This document shows positions 1 through 6,786 of a stretch of DNA of 64,000 bases, in pieces. A program made the position numbers and the translations under genes. Source of the DNA: CADEDH01 sp965263455 (GTDB taxonomy: Bacteria; Actinomycetota; Acidimicrobiia; Acidimicrobiales; SZUA-35); NCBI GenBank assembly GCA_965263455.1, contig CBDHHN010000001.1, positions 1-64,000 on the forward strand, read 5' to 3'. Every line of letters starts with the position of its first letter. Positions within the stretch are counted from its first letter, which is position 1. The notes beneath the pieces are model-generated. The model was not told where the DNA came from. It was given only the letters and a program-made list of their open reading frames with translations, and did no database searches.

Positions 1-932
1 AATTGACGCCACGGATCGATACTCAAGCTCGGGCCGCTGCGGCGCCACGTGCCCACGATGGCACCGTCGACGAGCACGGCACCCGGCCAGACTCGCGGCG
101 TCCACAGCGCCAACCGGCGATCGATGTCCTCAACGAGCAGCTCGCGCTGTGAGCCGAGCACCAGGTAGTGGGCGTCGCCGCTGGGGAGCAACCGCACCCC
201 CTCGACCGGCGTGTCTCTGACGGCTTGGAGCGTGTCGCAATCGGTGGCCAACATGGCAGCTGGACCGATCGGCGTTTCGACCGAGGCCAGCTCGTGGTCG
301 AGCGCTGCAAACACCGTCGCAGCGCGGGTCTTGTTCACCCCGGCCCACTTCGAGAAGTCGTCGCTGGTGGCCGGTCCGAAGACGTGAAGGAACCGGCGGC
401 CGAGTTCGAGCGCAGCATCGAACGGGTCCATCGTCGGGGCGGGCAGCGCGCTGATCTCGGGTGCGCCGGATCCGGCCCAGTGCAGTGCGACGGTGCCGGT
501 GAGCGCGGCGTAGGGAAGCCGGTTCGGGTCGACGCCCAATCGGTTCCCGGCGGCGCGATAGGTGATCGGCCCCTCGGCAAGGATCGGAGCGAGCGCCTCA
601 GCCATCTCGAACGCCGCTCGACGCCGCTGACCGCTGACCGGTAGGCGGCCCAGCGTGAACACGGGCACGTCGTCGGCTGCGATCACGTAGGCCGAGAAAC
701 CAGGCCCCCACACCTGAATCAGATCCGGCCGCTCGAGCACTGTGGCGTCGATGCCGTCGAGGCGTGCGTGCAGCGACAGGATCGCGGCTCGGGGCATGCT
801 GTCTTGGCACCCGGCGCGTGTCGCAGCTCGTACTGCGGTCGGCCTGATCTTGGTTCGCTGGTTGAGTCCGTTGGTGTGGAGCCGGAATCGCGTAATGGCA
901 TCGCGGTCGACGGTGATCGTCGGGGCGCTCAT
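1..932 (-). CDS. Winged-helix DNA-binding domain protein (HTH_42/AlkZ-like), 3' end cut by window
   Basis: The minus-strand frame is open from ATG at 932 to the window edge, so the C-terminus is missing. The translation begins MSAPTITVDRDAITRFRL and soon reads LNQR. It continues through an R/A-rich segment (MPRAAILSLHARLDG) and a later stretch FLHVFGPATSDDFSKWAG. That layout is typical of the large HTH_42 winged-helix family, some members of which (AlkZ/YcaQ) are DNA glycosylases that unhook interstrand crosslinks. I infer a nucleic-acid-binding role; glycosylase activity cannot be judged. It lies 11 bp upstream of the DinB-like gene on the same strand and may be the last gene of that small operon. 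Confidence 0.75.
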   Translation of the reverse strand, partial: MSAPTITVDRDAITRFRLHTNGLNQRTKIRPTAVRAATRAGCQDSMPRAAILSLHARLDGIDATVLERPDLIQVWGPGFSAYVIAADDVPVFTLGRLPVSGQRRRAAFEMAEALAPILAEGPITYRAAGNRLGVDPNRLPYAALTGTVALHWAGSGAPEISALPAPTMDPFDAALELGRRFLHVFGPATSDDFSKWAGVNKTRAATVFAALDHELASVETPIGPAAMLATDCDTLQAVRDTPVEGVRLLPSGDAHYLVLGSQRELLVEDIDRRLALWTPRVWPGAVLVDGAIVGTWRRSGPSLSIDPWRQ

Positions 933-943
933 GGGTCGGTTCC

Positions 944-1447
944 CTAGCCGAGGACCAGGCGTTGGCGCCCGTCGATCAGCTCGACTGCAGCGTCGAGGTG
1001 GCCTGCGTGCGTCGCGGTCTCCACGATCATGTGCAGCAGGACGGAACGGATGGTCGGGAACTCGACGCCCCACTCGTCCCACAGCGGGTCGCAGCGACGG
1101 GGAGGTGCGGAGGGGTCGCATGATTCGAGTACCGAGTCGGATGAGGCGATCTGTTGTCGGTAGCCGTCGACGATGTCGGCCGGCGTCGCGTCGGGAGGTG
1201 TCTGCCAGTCGGCTCGTTCGCCCTCGGGCACCCAATCGAGGGGTTCACCACCGACGATGCCGCTGATCCAGTACCGCTCACCACCCAGGGTCAAGTGCAG
1301 GACCATCTCAACCGGCGTCCACCCCGACGGCAACGACGCACCGGTCATCTGCTCGGGAGTCAGTCCGTCAATGATGGAAAGGACGTGGCGGCGGGCGCTG
1401 CCGAGGGTGCCGCGCAACTCCTCCATCTCATCGCGTGTTGCGGTCAT
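944..1447 (-). CDS. DinB-family (DUF664-like) metal-dependent hydrolase-fold protein
   Basis: A 167-residue protein. An N-terminal helix holds HVLSIIDGLTPEQMT, followed by SGWTPVEMVLHLTLGGERYWI, where the H in LHLT is the usual metal ligand of the DinB four-helix bundle. A C-terminal LLHMIVETATHAGHLDAAVELIDG supplies the second histidine pair (HM...HAGH). DinB-fold enzymes include thiol-dependent transferases, often mycothiol-dependent in actinobacteria, which would fit the mycothione reductase elsewhere in the window; the specific substrate is unknown. Its ATG overlaps the stop of the SRPBCC gene as ATGA (1444-1447), implying translational coupling. Confidence 0.85.
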   Translation of the reverse strand: MTATRDEMEELRGTLGSARRHVLSIIDGLTPEQMTGASLPSGWTPVEMVLHLTLGGERYWISGIVGGEPLDWVPEGERADWQTPPDATPADIVDGYRQQIASSDSVLESCDPSAPPRRCDPLWDEWGVEFPTIRSVLLHMIVETATHAGHLDAAVELIDGRQRLVLG

Positions 1448-1905
1448 GGTTGGTCGAGGTGGCGCTGGAGCTGGTCGACCATGGCGGTGTAGCCGTGGCG
1501 GCTGCCGCCGATCGGGCCGTCGCCATGGAGGGAGGTCACCTGGTCGATGATCGTGAGGATGGAGCCGTCTGCGTCGGGGGTGACGGTCCAGGTGACGAGG
1601 GAGACGGCGAGCAGGTCGTCGTCGAGGTCGGTGAGGTGCTCGGTGAACACGATGGTCTTGCCGTCGATGATGGCGTGATAGCGGGTCGTGCCGGCGAAGT
1701 TCGGCGCCTCCTTGAGGCCGCACAGGAACGTGTCGGTGCCGCCGACGGTGAAGTCGTGGTGTTCGAAGATGACGATCTCGTCTTCGGACGGCGCGCTCCA
1801 GATGACGCGTTGGTCGATGTCGGCGTACGCATCGAACACGACCTGCGGCGGGTGATCGAAGTGGCGCTCGAAGGTCAGGGTGTCGTGGGCGAGGTCGGTC
1901 GTCAT
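1444..1905 (-). CDS. SRPBCC (AHSA1-type) domain protein
   Basis: A 153-residue START/Bet v1-fold protein. It opens with LTFERHFDHPPQVVFDAYADIDQRVIW, the classic AHSA1 opening. The middle strand segment reads DFTVGGTDTF and the C-terminal helix QVTSLHGDGPIGGSRHGYTAMVDQLQRHL. Such proteins bind small hydrophobic ligands. They are commonly co-encoded with an ArsR regulator, exactly the arrangement here: the ArsR stop overlaps this ATG (1902-1905) and this stop overlaps the DinB ATG. It is therefore the middle gene of a tightly coupled ArsR-SRPBCC-DinB operon. The ligand is unknown. Confidence 0.88.
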   Translation of the reverse strand: MTTDLAHDTLTFERHFDHPPQVVFDAYADIDQRVIWSAPSEDEIVIFEHHDFTVGGTDTFLCGLKEAPNFAGTTRYHAIIDGKTIVFTEHLTDLDDDLLAVSLVTWTVTPDADGSILTIIDQVTSLHGDGPIGGSRHGYTAMVDQLQRHLDQP

Positions 1906-2258
1906 GGGTGTTCGGAGGTCCCTTCAGGTGGGGTGGCGGGGAAGCGGGTGTCGAGATGCTCGCCGAGCGCGTCGAGCCGGTGCTCCCAGCGCTGACGCCG
2001 GTCGTGCAGCCACGATTCGGCTCGGCTGAGGGTGTCGTGGTCGACGGTGCAGGTGCGCTGGCGACCGTTCTTGGTCGATCGCACCAGCCCGGCTCGCTCG
2101 AGCGCGCGGACGTGCTGTGTCACGGCGGTAAGGGTGATGTCGAACGGCGCAGCGAGCTCGGACACCGTCAGCGGGCCGGCGTCGAGCGCCTCCAGCATTG
2201 CTCGCCGGGTGGGATCGGAGAGCGCCCGAAACACGAGGTCATCCCGAGAGTGAACCAT
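1902..2258 (-). CDS. ArsR-family winged-helix transcriptional regulator
   Basis: A 118-residue protein from ATG 2258 (MVHSRDDLVFRALSDPTRR). The typical ArsR opening RALSDPTRRAMLEAL is followed by the wing-helix LTVSELAAPFDITLTAVTQHVRALERAGLV. There is no CxC metal-binding motif in the recognition helix, so a metal sensor is unlikely; it belongs to the group that partners with SRPBCC proteins. It is the first gene of the three-gene operon with ATGA coupling downstream. The 82-bp gap to the YciI gene upstream probably carries its promoter and operator. Confidence 0.9.
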   Translation of the reverse strand: MVHSRDDLVFRALSDPTRRAMLEALDAGPLTVSELAAPFDITLTAVTQHVRALERAGLVRSTKNGRQRTCTVDHDTLSRAESWLHDRRQRWEHRLDALGEHLDTRFPATPPEGTSEHP

Positions 2259-2340
2259 CAGCTTCAGTATTCCGAAGTGGGACACTGAAGTCAACGACTC
2301 ACTATTGGCCGAACGGTCCATCGGCGGCGCCCGGCGTCCG

Positions 2341-2682
2341 TCAGGACTCCGGGTCGTACATGAACTCGCGCAGCTCCTGCGGGCAGCGGCAGGCAGCAGC
2401 GAACCGAGCGGCCCAGGTCTCAGCCTCTTCGCGTGGTGGAAGTTCGAGGATGGCGAAGCCGCCCGCGAGCTGCTCGTGCTCGGGATAGGCGCCGGGGGTG
2501 ATCGTGCCGTCTCCGTCGACCAGCACTGGCGGCACGCTCTCGTCGAGCCCGCCACCGAACACCCAGACGCCCGATGCTTTCGCCTCAGCGGCCACGGCGT
2601 GGGCGTCGCGGCCGACCTGTTCCCATTCGTCGTCGACCACGTCCATCGCACGGCTGGGGAAGATCATCAGATACTTGGTCAT
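2341..2682 (-). CDS. YciI-like (YCII-related domain) protein
   Basis: A 113-residue protein beginning MTKYLMIFPSRAMDVVDDEW. It contains the family features: an N-terminal YLM strand, a central GVWVFGGGL segment, and a C-terminal GGFAILELPPREEAETWAARF followed by CRCPQELREFMYDPES, close to the C-terminus common among actinobacterial DGPF-type YciI proteins. Their biochemical function is unsettled; in other genomes they often sit beside ECF sigma factors, but none is seen here. It lies in the same orientation as the ArsR and PPOX genes, 46 bp from the latter. Confidence 0.88.
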   Translation of the reverse strand: MTKYLMIFPSRAMDVVDDEWEQVGRDAHAVAAEAKASGVWVFGGGLDESVPPVLVDGDGTITPGAYPEHEQLAGGFAILELPPREEAETWAARFAAACRCPQELREFMYDPES

Positions 2683-2728
2683 CGGCGCTCAGTCCTGTGG
2701 GTGTGGCGGCCTGGGGATGTTGTCGGGA

Positions 2729-3292
2729 TCATGTGAGATCCCAGCGGGTCGATCGTCCGCTCCGCGCGTCGCTGGTCGCGATCGCGTGGACGGTGGTCGG
2801 CTCGATTCGGTAGGCCTCGTACGGCGGTGGGCCGGCGGTCGGAGCGCCGTAGGGCGCCGTCAATGCGCCGGAGGCAGGGTCGGCAACGACGTCCCAGCCA
2901 TACGTGCGGCGGTACGCCTCGGCGATCGCGTGGAGCTCGCGATGGTCGAGAACCCGCAGGGACTGTCCGCTCCAGACGACGTCCATGCCGTCGCACGTCG
3001 TTGCGAGGGATGTCGGCCGAGCCGATCGGAGGTGGGTCGTCTTGGCGGCGCTCGCAGAGGAGGCGGTGACGAGGTGGCCGTTGGCGAGAACAGCGAAGAC
3101 GGGCCGGGTGTGTGGTCGGCCTTGGGCGTCGACGGTGGTGAGCCAGAAGGTCCCGCCCCCGGCGACGGAATCGATGAGCTCGGACCAGTCGAGTGTGACG
3201 GTGGGGTCGTGTTGTTGGAGTTCGCCGGCATCGAATTGGTGGGTGATGTTCACGGCTCGTGTCGGGGACGGCACACCGGTGGTTGGTGCCAT
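2729..3292 (-). CDS. Pyridoxamine 5'-phosphate oxidase-family (split beta-barrel) protein
   Basis: A 187-residue protein from ATG 3292 (MAPTTGVPSPTRAVNITH). The core reads GGTFWLTTVDAQGRPHTRPVFAVLANGHLVTASS, followed by a K-T-H-L-R segment, which is the flavin-binding split-barrel signature of the PPOX/F420-FMN group. The C-terminal part (EAYRRTYGWDV and YEAYRIEPTTVHA) fits the general stress-protein subfamily. The cofactor, FMN or F420, cannot be read directly. It starts 2 bp after the VOC stop, so the two are almost certainly co-transcribed. Confidence 0.85.
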   Translation of the reverse strand: MAPTTGVPSPTRAVNITHQFDAGELQQHDPTVTLDWSELIDSVAGGGTFWLTTVDAQGRPHTRPVFAVLANGHLVTASSASAAKTTHLRSARPTSLATTCDGMDVVWSGQSLRVLDHRELHAIAEAYRRTYGWDVVADPASGALTAPYGAPTAGPPPYEAYRIEPTTVHAIATSDARSGRSTRWDLT

Positions 3293-3294
3293 GG

Positions 3295-3651
3295 TCAGTA
3301 GTCCTCTCGGAAGTTCCCGATGAGGGTGAGCTGGTTCCCATCGGGGTCCGGGATGGTGCACAGCCGGACGTTCTTGTTGGCCGTGATGATCTCGCCGGGG
3401 GCGATGCCGCGCAGGCGGATCCCATTGACGTGCCCGTCGAGGTCGGTGACGGCGAGGTTCGCCATGGTCGTGCCGGCTCGTTCGGGGTCGTGGAAGACCT
3501 GGAGCCAACCGGTGTCGGTGAGTCGCCATTCGGCGAGGCTGCCCGGCATCGGGACGTTCGTGGCCGGCTCGCCCATCAGCTGTTCGTACCAGGCGTGGCT
3601 GGTGTCGAAGTCGCTGACGGCGACGACGGCGAGGACGTGGTCGATGGTCAT
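3295..3651 (-). CDS. VOC-family (glyoxalase/bleomycin-resistance fold) protein
   Basis: A 118-residue VOC protein. MTIDHVLAVVAVSDFDTSHAWYEQLMGEPA is the first beta-alpha-beta module and IPDPDGNQLTLIGNF the last, with the conserved DPDGN motif. ATG 3651 is chosen because AACGGAG lies 6 nt upstream of it. An alternative ATG at 3678 would overlap the preceding stop as ATGA and add nine residues. Substrate is unknown; the family spans isomerases, dioxygenases and drug-binding proteins. The context, between PPOX and DHFR-like genes, suggests a small detoxification cassette. Confidence 0.88.
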   Translation of the reverse strand: MTIDHVLAVVAVSDFDTSHAWYEQLMGEPATNVPMPGSLAEWRLTDTGWLQVFHDPERAGTTMANLAVTDLDGHVNGIRLRGIAPGEIITANKNVRLCTIPDPDGNQLTLIGNFREDY

Positions 3652-3674
3652 TGCGGTCTCCGTTGCTTCTCTGG

Positions 3675-4322
3675 TCATCGGTCGCGGCGCCAGAAGACGT
3701 GGTGGGTGACGCCGCTGTGGCTGGGGATGATCTCGTGATGGAACCGGTCGTCGAGTTCGTCGGGGTCGTGCCACAGTCGGCTACCAGCACCGATGGTGAT
3801 CGGCGCGACGGCGATGTGGAGGTCGTCGATCAGGTCGGCATCGAGGAACGAGCGGATGGTCGTGGCCCCGCCGCCGATGCGAACGTCGAGTCCGTCGGCG
3901 GCCTGTTTGGCCTGTTCGACTGCGTCGGCGAGGTCGGTGTCGACGAAGCGGAAGGTAGTGTCGTCCAACGTGAACGGCGGTCGCGGGTGGTGGGTGAGGA
4001 CGAACACCGGTGTGTGGAACGGGGGAGTGTCGCCCCACCATCCGAGCCATTCATGGTCGGGCCAGAGGCCACGTTGGGGGCCGAACTTGTTGCGTCCCAT
4101 GATCTCGGCACCGATGCCGTTGGCGAAGTCACGCGTGAAGTAGTCGTCGAGTCCGCGGCTCCCGCCGGGTTGGGTGCGGGCCGGGAAACTGGCCGTGTCG
4201 AACGCCCAGCCAACCAAGTCGCCCGGGTCGACGTGGCCGAACGGTCGCTCAAACGACTGCTCCTCGCCTGCGCCGTAGCCGTCTTCCGACACGGTGAAGT
4301 TCTGCACCTTGACCCGCTGCAT
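3675..4322 (-). CDS. RibD C-terminal/dihydrofolate reductase-family protein
   Basis: A 215-residue protein from ATG 4322 (MQRVKVQNFTVSEDGYGAGEEQSFERPFG). It has the RibD_C/DHFR-fold layout: an N-terminal strand with SEDGY, a central GAEIMGRNKFGPQRG, LTHHPRPPF, and a glycine-rich GLDVRIGGGATTIRSFLDADLIDDLHIAVAPITIGAGSRL typical of these NADPH-dependent reductases of unknown substrate. It is transcribed divergently from the HxlR regulator. Its predicted promoter lies at 4375-4403 and overlaps a candidate HxlR operator. Confidence 0.88.
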   Translation of the reverse strand: MQRVKVQNFTVSEDGYGAGEEQSFERPFGHVDPGDLVGWAFDTASFPARTQPGGSRGLDDYFTRDFANGIGAEIMGRNKFGPQRGLWPDHEWLGWWGDTPPFHTPVFVLTHHPRPPFTLDDTTFRFVDTDLADAVEQAKQAADGLDVRIGGGATTIRSFLDADLIDDLHIAVAPITIGAGSRLWHDPDELDDRFHHEIIPSHSGVTHHVFWRRDR

Positions 4323-4344
4323 GGTTGGGACCTCCGCGCCAACC

Positions 4345-4405
4345 GGTTGCGTTGCGCAATCGGTGGTGTCGTGGACTGTAGCTAGACTGGTTGCATGGCG
4401 CAATC
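4345..4405. promoter_or_regulatory. Paired HxlR-type operators in the divergent reductase/HxlR promoter
   Basis: Two 17-bp sites, 4345-4361 and 4389-4405, share 14 of 17 bases with the form GGTTGC-N5-GCAATC. Each is an imperfect palindrome, and they sit 44 bp apart (about four helical turns). On the minus strand a -35 TTGCGC (4403-4398), a 17-bp spacer and a -10 TACAGT (4380-4375) read into the reductase gene; the -35 lies inside the second site. The second site also covers the HxlR start codon. Autoregulation plus control of the reductase is inferred from this geometry. Confidence 0.55.
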
Positions 4406-4946
4406 AGTCGACGTGGTGGAGCTCGGAGTGCCCGCGGGTCGGTCGGGCTGCCCGATCAACATGACGATGGAGCTGCTGGGGGACCGGTGGAGCTTGATAG
4501 TGTTGCGCGACGTCATGTTCGGCGGATGGACCCGCTTCCGGGAACTGCTCAACAACAACCTGGAGGGCATCGCCTCCAACGTGCTCGCCTCGCGGTTGTC
4601 GAAGCTCACCGACGCTGGGCTCCTCGAACGTCGACCTCACCCGGGTCACAAGCAGAAAGTCGACTACACCCTCACCGAAGCCGCCATCGAGCTCGTCCCG
4701 GTCATCATCGAGCTCGGAGCCTGGGGTGCCCGCTGGCTACCCACCACACCCGAGCTCTCCATCCGGGCCGAGCTGCTCGCCGACGGCGGCCCCCAGATGC
4801 GGGACCGCTTCATGGACGAGCTGCGAACAATCCACATCGACCGCCAACCCGGCCCCGACGCCGAGGTCCTGGCCGAGCTCGACGACGCGTATGAACGGGT
4901 CGCGGCCGCTTCGGGGTCAGGTAGAAGCGCGAGAACCCCGTCGTAG
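4395..4946 (+). CDS. HxlR-family winged-helix transcriptional regulator
   Basis: A 183-residue protein. After a short N-terminus it reads RSGCPINMTMELLGDRWSLIVLRDVMFGGWTRF, the HxlR hallmark (cysteine, then DRWSLLVLRD). The wing follows with ASNVLASRLSKLTDAGLLERRPHPGHKQKVDYTLTEAAIEL. A TAGACT hexamer at 4383-4388 sits just before the ATG, so the mRNA may be leaderless. The last ~16 codons overlap a 27-bp sequence (4899-4925) repeated exactly at 5451-5477 in the integrase remnant, so the original 3' end may have been replaced by element DNA. It probably controls the divergent reductase. Confidence 0.9.
   Translation: MAQSVDVVELGVPAGRSGCPINMTMELLGDRWSLIVLRDVMFGGWTRFRELLNNNLEGIASNVLASRLSKLTDAGLLERRPHPGHKQKVDYTLTEAAIELVPVIIELGAWGARWLPTTPELSIRAELLADGGPQMRDRFMDELRTIHIDRQPGPDAEVLAELDDAYERVAAASGSGRSARTPS
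4899..4925 (+). repeat. 27-bp direct repeat, copy 1 (3' end of HxlR gene)
   Basis: The 27 bases here recur identically at 5451-5477. This copy encodes the SGSGR region of the HxlR C-terminus. Direct repeats at the 3' end of a gene next to a recombinase remnant resemble an attachment-site or duplication scar. It could equally be a by-product of the local duplications seen in 5292-5774. Confidence 0.6.
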
Positions 4947-4969
4947 GATCATCGGCATGGCGATCGGCG

Positions 4970-5300
4970 CCCACCCAGGACACCGTGGAGTCCGAAGCCG
5001 CTGCAACCAGAAGATCTCGCCGCAGTCGCTGAACACTCAGCGACACCGGCGACGACGACGCGCAACCCATGGCCCGAACGCGATGACGCACTGCTCGCGT
5101 GGTTGATCACAGCCGGACTGCGCGTCTCAGAAGCGGTGAACCTCCGAGTAGGGGACTGCTACCTCCAGGACGACCCACCTCGCCTACGAGTCGCCGGCAA
5201 AGGCGACCGGACGAGAACCGTGCCCATCCCGCCAGAAGCCGTCGAACGCCTCGATGCCTACCTCAAAGAGCAGGAACGAACGAGAGCACGACCTCCCTGA
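4970..5300 (+). pseudogene. Tyrosine recombinase/integrase remnant, N-terminal catalytic half
   Basis: The frame reading DDALLAWLITAGLRVSEAVNLRVGDCY...LRVAGKGDRTRTVPIP is the first half of a tyrosine recombinase catalytic domain. It includes the first conserved Arg (GLRVSEA) and the beta-strand GKGxxxR-x-VP motif. The frame can be followed upstream to about 4970 without a credible start or the usual DNA-binding N-terminal domain. It breaks at about 5289, where it runs into a duplicated copy of the C-terminal half in another frame. The gene is therefore broken and presumably inactive. Confidence 0.75.
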
Positions 5301-5420
5301 GGTCCAACAACTACTCGGCCACGCCGACCTCGCAACACACACCTCGGCGTGACCGCCAAGGGACTCCACGAGGCAGCGATGGCCAACCCGGCCAGACAGC
5401 TACTCAGTCGACCAGGCAAT
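5292..5420 (+). repeat. Integrase C-terminal segment, duplicate copy A (7-bp deletion)
   Basis: This segment matches 5592-5727 almost perfectly but lacks 7 bp near 5332, which destroys the reading frame before the catalytic tyrosine. The two copies start exactly 300 bp apart. Copy A therefore looks like a partial tandem duplication of the integrase 3' end that has already decayed. Confidence 0.85.
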
Positions 5421-5425
5421 GAGCT

Positions 5426-5453
5426 CGAAATGCATCAAAGAACGCTGTGCGTC
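5426..5453 (+). repeat. 28-bp direct repeat, copy 1
   Basis: These 28 bases, beginning CGAAATGCATCAAAG, recur identically at 5747-5774. Each copy follows a copy of the integrase 3' end, so it belongs to the duplicated unit. Copy 1 is directly abutted by the second 27-bp repeat at 5451-5477. Confidence 0.85.
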
Positions 5454-5477
5454 GCGGCCGCTTCGGGGTCAGGTAGA
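5451..5477 (+). repeat. 27-bp direct repeat, copy 2
   Basis: Identical to 4899-4925 at the end of the HxlR gene and overlapping the end of the first 28-bp repeat. The two 27-bp copies bracket a 525-bp segment that contains the N-terminal integrase half and duplicate copy A. Confidence 0.6.
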
Positions 5478-5746
5478 CCACACCGTTCGAGGCTGGTTCA
5501 AACGCGCCGGTCGAACGCCCCCCAAAGGCGCACTCAGCCACTCGTTCCGACGACCCACCTACGCCACGATGCTCATCGACAACGGCGCATCCCTCCCTGA
5601 GGTCCAACAACTACTCGGCCACGCCGACCTCGCCACAACACAGGCCTACCTCGGCGTGACCGCCAAGGGACTCCACGAGGCAGCGATGGCCAACCCGGCC
5701 AGACAGCTACTCAGTCGACCAGGCAATACGTAGCTACAGAAACAAG

Positions 5747-5774
5747 CGAAATGCATCAAAGAACGCTGTGCGTC
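5747..5774 (+). repeat. 28-bp direct repeat, copy 2
   Basis: Identical to 5426-5453. Here it leads straight into the iteron array at 5780-5858, so the element boundary probably lies close by. Confidence 0.85.
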
Positions 5775-5779
5775 AATAC

Positions 5780-5858
5780 TCGCCACATTGATGAGAATTC
5801 GCCAACACCGTGAGACAGTTCGCCACCTATATGGGATTCTCGCCAACTAGCGTGAGAT
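5780..5858. mobile_element. Four-copy ~20-bp iteron array, probable insertion-sequence end
   Basis: TCGCCA occurs at 5780, 5799, 5820 and 5840, spaced 19, 21 and 20 bp apart. It is followed in three of the four copies by an AC/CAT stretch and GAGA. Multiple direct ~20-bp terminal repeats are typical of IS21-family transposase binding ends, but no transposase gene is present. The segment is also poorer in GC than its surroundings. The rest of 5859-5964 holds nothing I can identify. Confidence 0.4.
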
Positions 5859-5964
5859 CGGACAACCGAAGGAACTCACCCGGCTACGTGACGACTCCTC
5901 CAAGTGCTGCATAATGACGCTTATGTCCGTTTTGGGGAAGAATCGGGCGCCTGGGACCCGTGGG

Positions 5965-6564
5965 TCAGTTGCGTGGGCTGCGGCGTCGATCCGGTCGCAG
6001 GACGAGGAAGATGCTGGGCCCGGGGCCGTCGATGATCGAGTGGCGGGGGAAGAGTCGGCAGCACTGGTCGATGACGGCCGCGTGTTCGGCCCCGTCGCTG
6101 AAGGTCACCAGCACGGCTCCGTCGGGTGTGATCGATCGGCCACATCGCTGCAGCAACAGTTCCCGGGTCGCCGGCCGCAGGTAGTACAGACTTTCCTCGC
6201 TGATGATCAGGTCGGCGCCGTTGGTGCCGACCCAGGTGCTGAGGTCCTGGACCTCGAATCGACATCGGGGCGGAGGATCACGGCGGGCCGCCTCGATGGC
6301 GACCTCGGAGATGTCGAGGCCCAGGTACCGGTCGTAACTGGCCGGGTCGACGGTGCGTATGAGGTGACCCTCGCCGCAACCCAGTTCGACGACGAAGCCG
6401 CCGTCGGCCAGGCGTTCGACGAGTTCGACGACCTCGGAACGTCGACCGGCGGCCAGGGCCTCCCAGTGGCCCCGGCGGTACTGGTCGTTCAGGCTCCAGG
6501 CCCGCAACGTCGTGTTGCCGAACCGGTTGGCCAGCCTCCATCCCATGGCGCGTACCCCTGGCAT
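5965..6564 (-). CDS. Class I SAM-dependent methyltransferase
   Basis: A 199-residue protein. Motif I is FVVELGCGEGHLIRTV, followed by an acidic post-I strand YLGLDISEVAIEAARR. Motif II region is RCRFEVQDLSTWVGTNGADLIISEESLYYL and motif III is ITPDGAVLVTFSDG. The N-terminus (YRRGHWEALAAGRRSEVVELVERL) resembles the NodS/trans-aconitate-type group. The substrate cannot be assigned. It is monocistronic, divergent from the GGDEF-EAL gene, with a 7-bp-stem hairpin (6580-6597) just upstream of its start. Confidence 0.85.
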   Translation of the reverse strand: MPGVRAMGWRLANRFGNTTLRAWSLNDQYRRGHWEALAAGRRSEVVELVERLADGGFVVELGCGEGHLIRTVDPASYDRYLGLDISEVAIEAARRDPPPRCRFEVQDLSTWVGTNGADLIISEESLYYLRPATRELLLQRCGRSITPDGAVLVTFSDGAEHAAVIDQCCRLFPRHSIIDGPGPSIFLVLRPDRRRSPRN

Positions 6565-6786
6565 GGTGCGTTCCCCTCTCCTCCGAGTCGTCGGAGGTGT
6601 CGAACCACCCGGACCCGACGGTAGCGGCCCCGTCGGGGTCCGGCGCGGAGGTAGATCCGCCAGCGGTCGACGCCACCGTTGTCGAAGCCGGCCCGACGCA
6701 CGGTCCGGCTTTGGACCACTCCCCCGGTCAGGTCGACGTGACGGCGGTGCTCAACCAGCCCCTCACCTGCGCCGACACAGTCGATC

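Larger units (their letters stand above)
5419..5733 (+). pseudogene. Tyrosine recombinase remnant, C-terminal catalytic half (copy B)
   Basis: The intact frame reads TVRGWFKRAGRTPPKGALSH, then SFRRPTYATMLIDNGASLP, then EVQQLLGHADLATTQAYLGV. It carries the HxxR (HSFR), the second His (LGH) and the tyrosine nucleophile (TTQAY), so the C-terminal catalytic half is preserved here. It is separated from the N-terminal half (4970-5300) by copy A and repeats, and its first ~20 codons come from repeat sequence. No full-length recombinase can be made from this locus as it stands. Confidence 0.75.
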
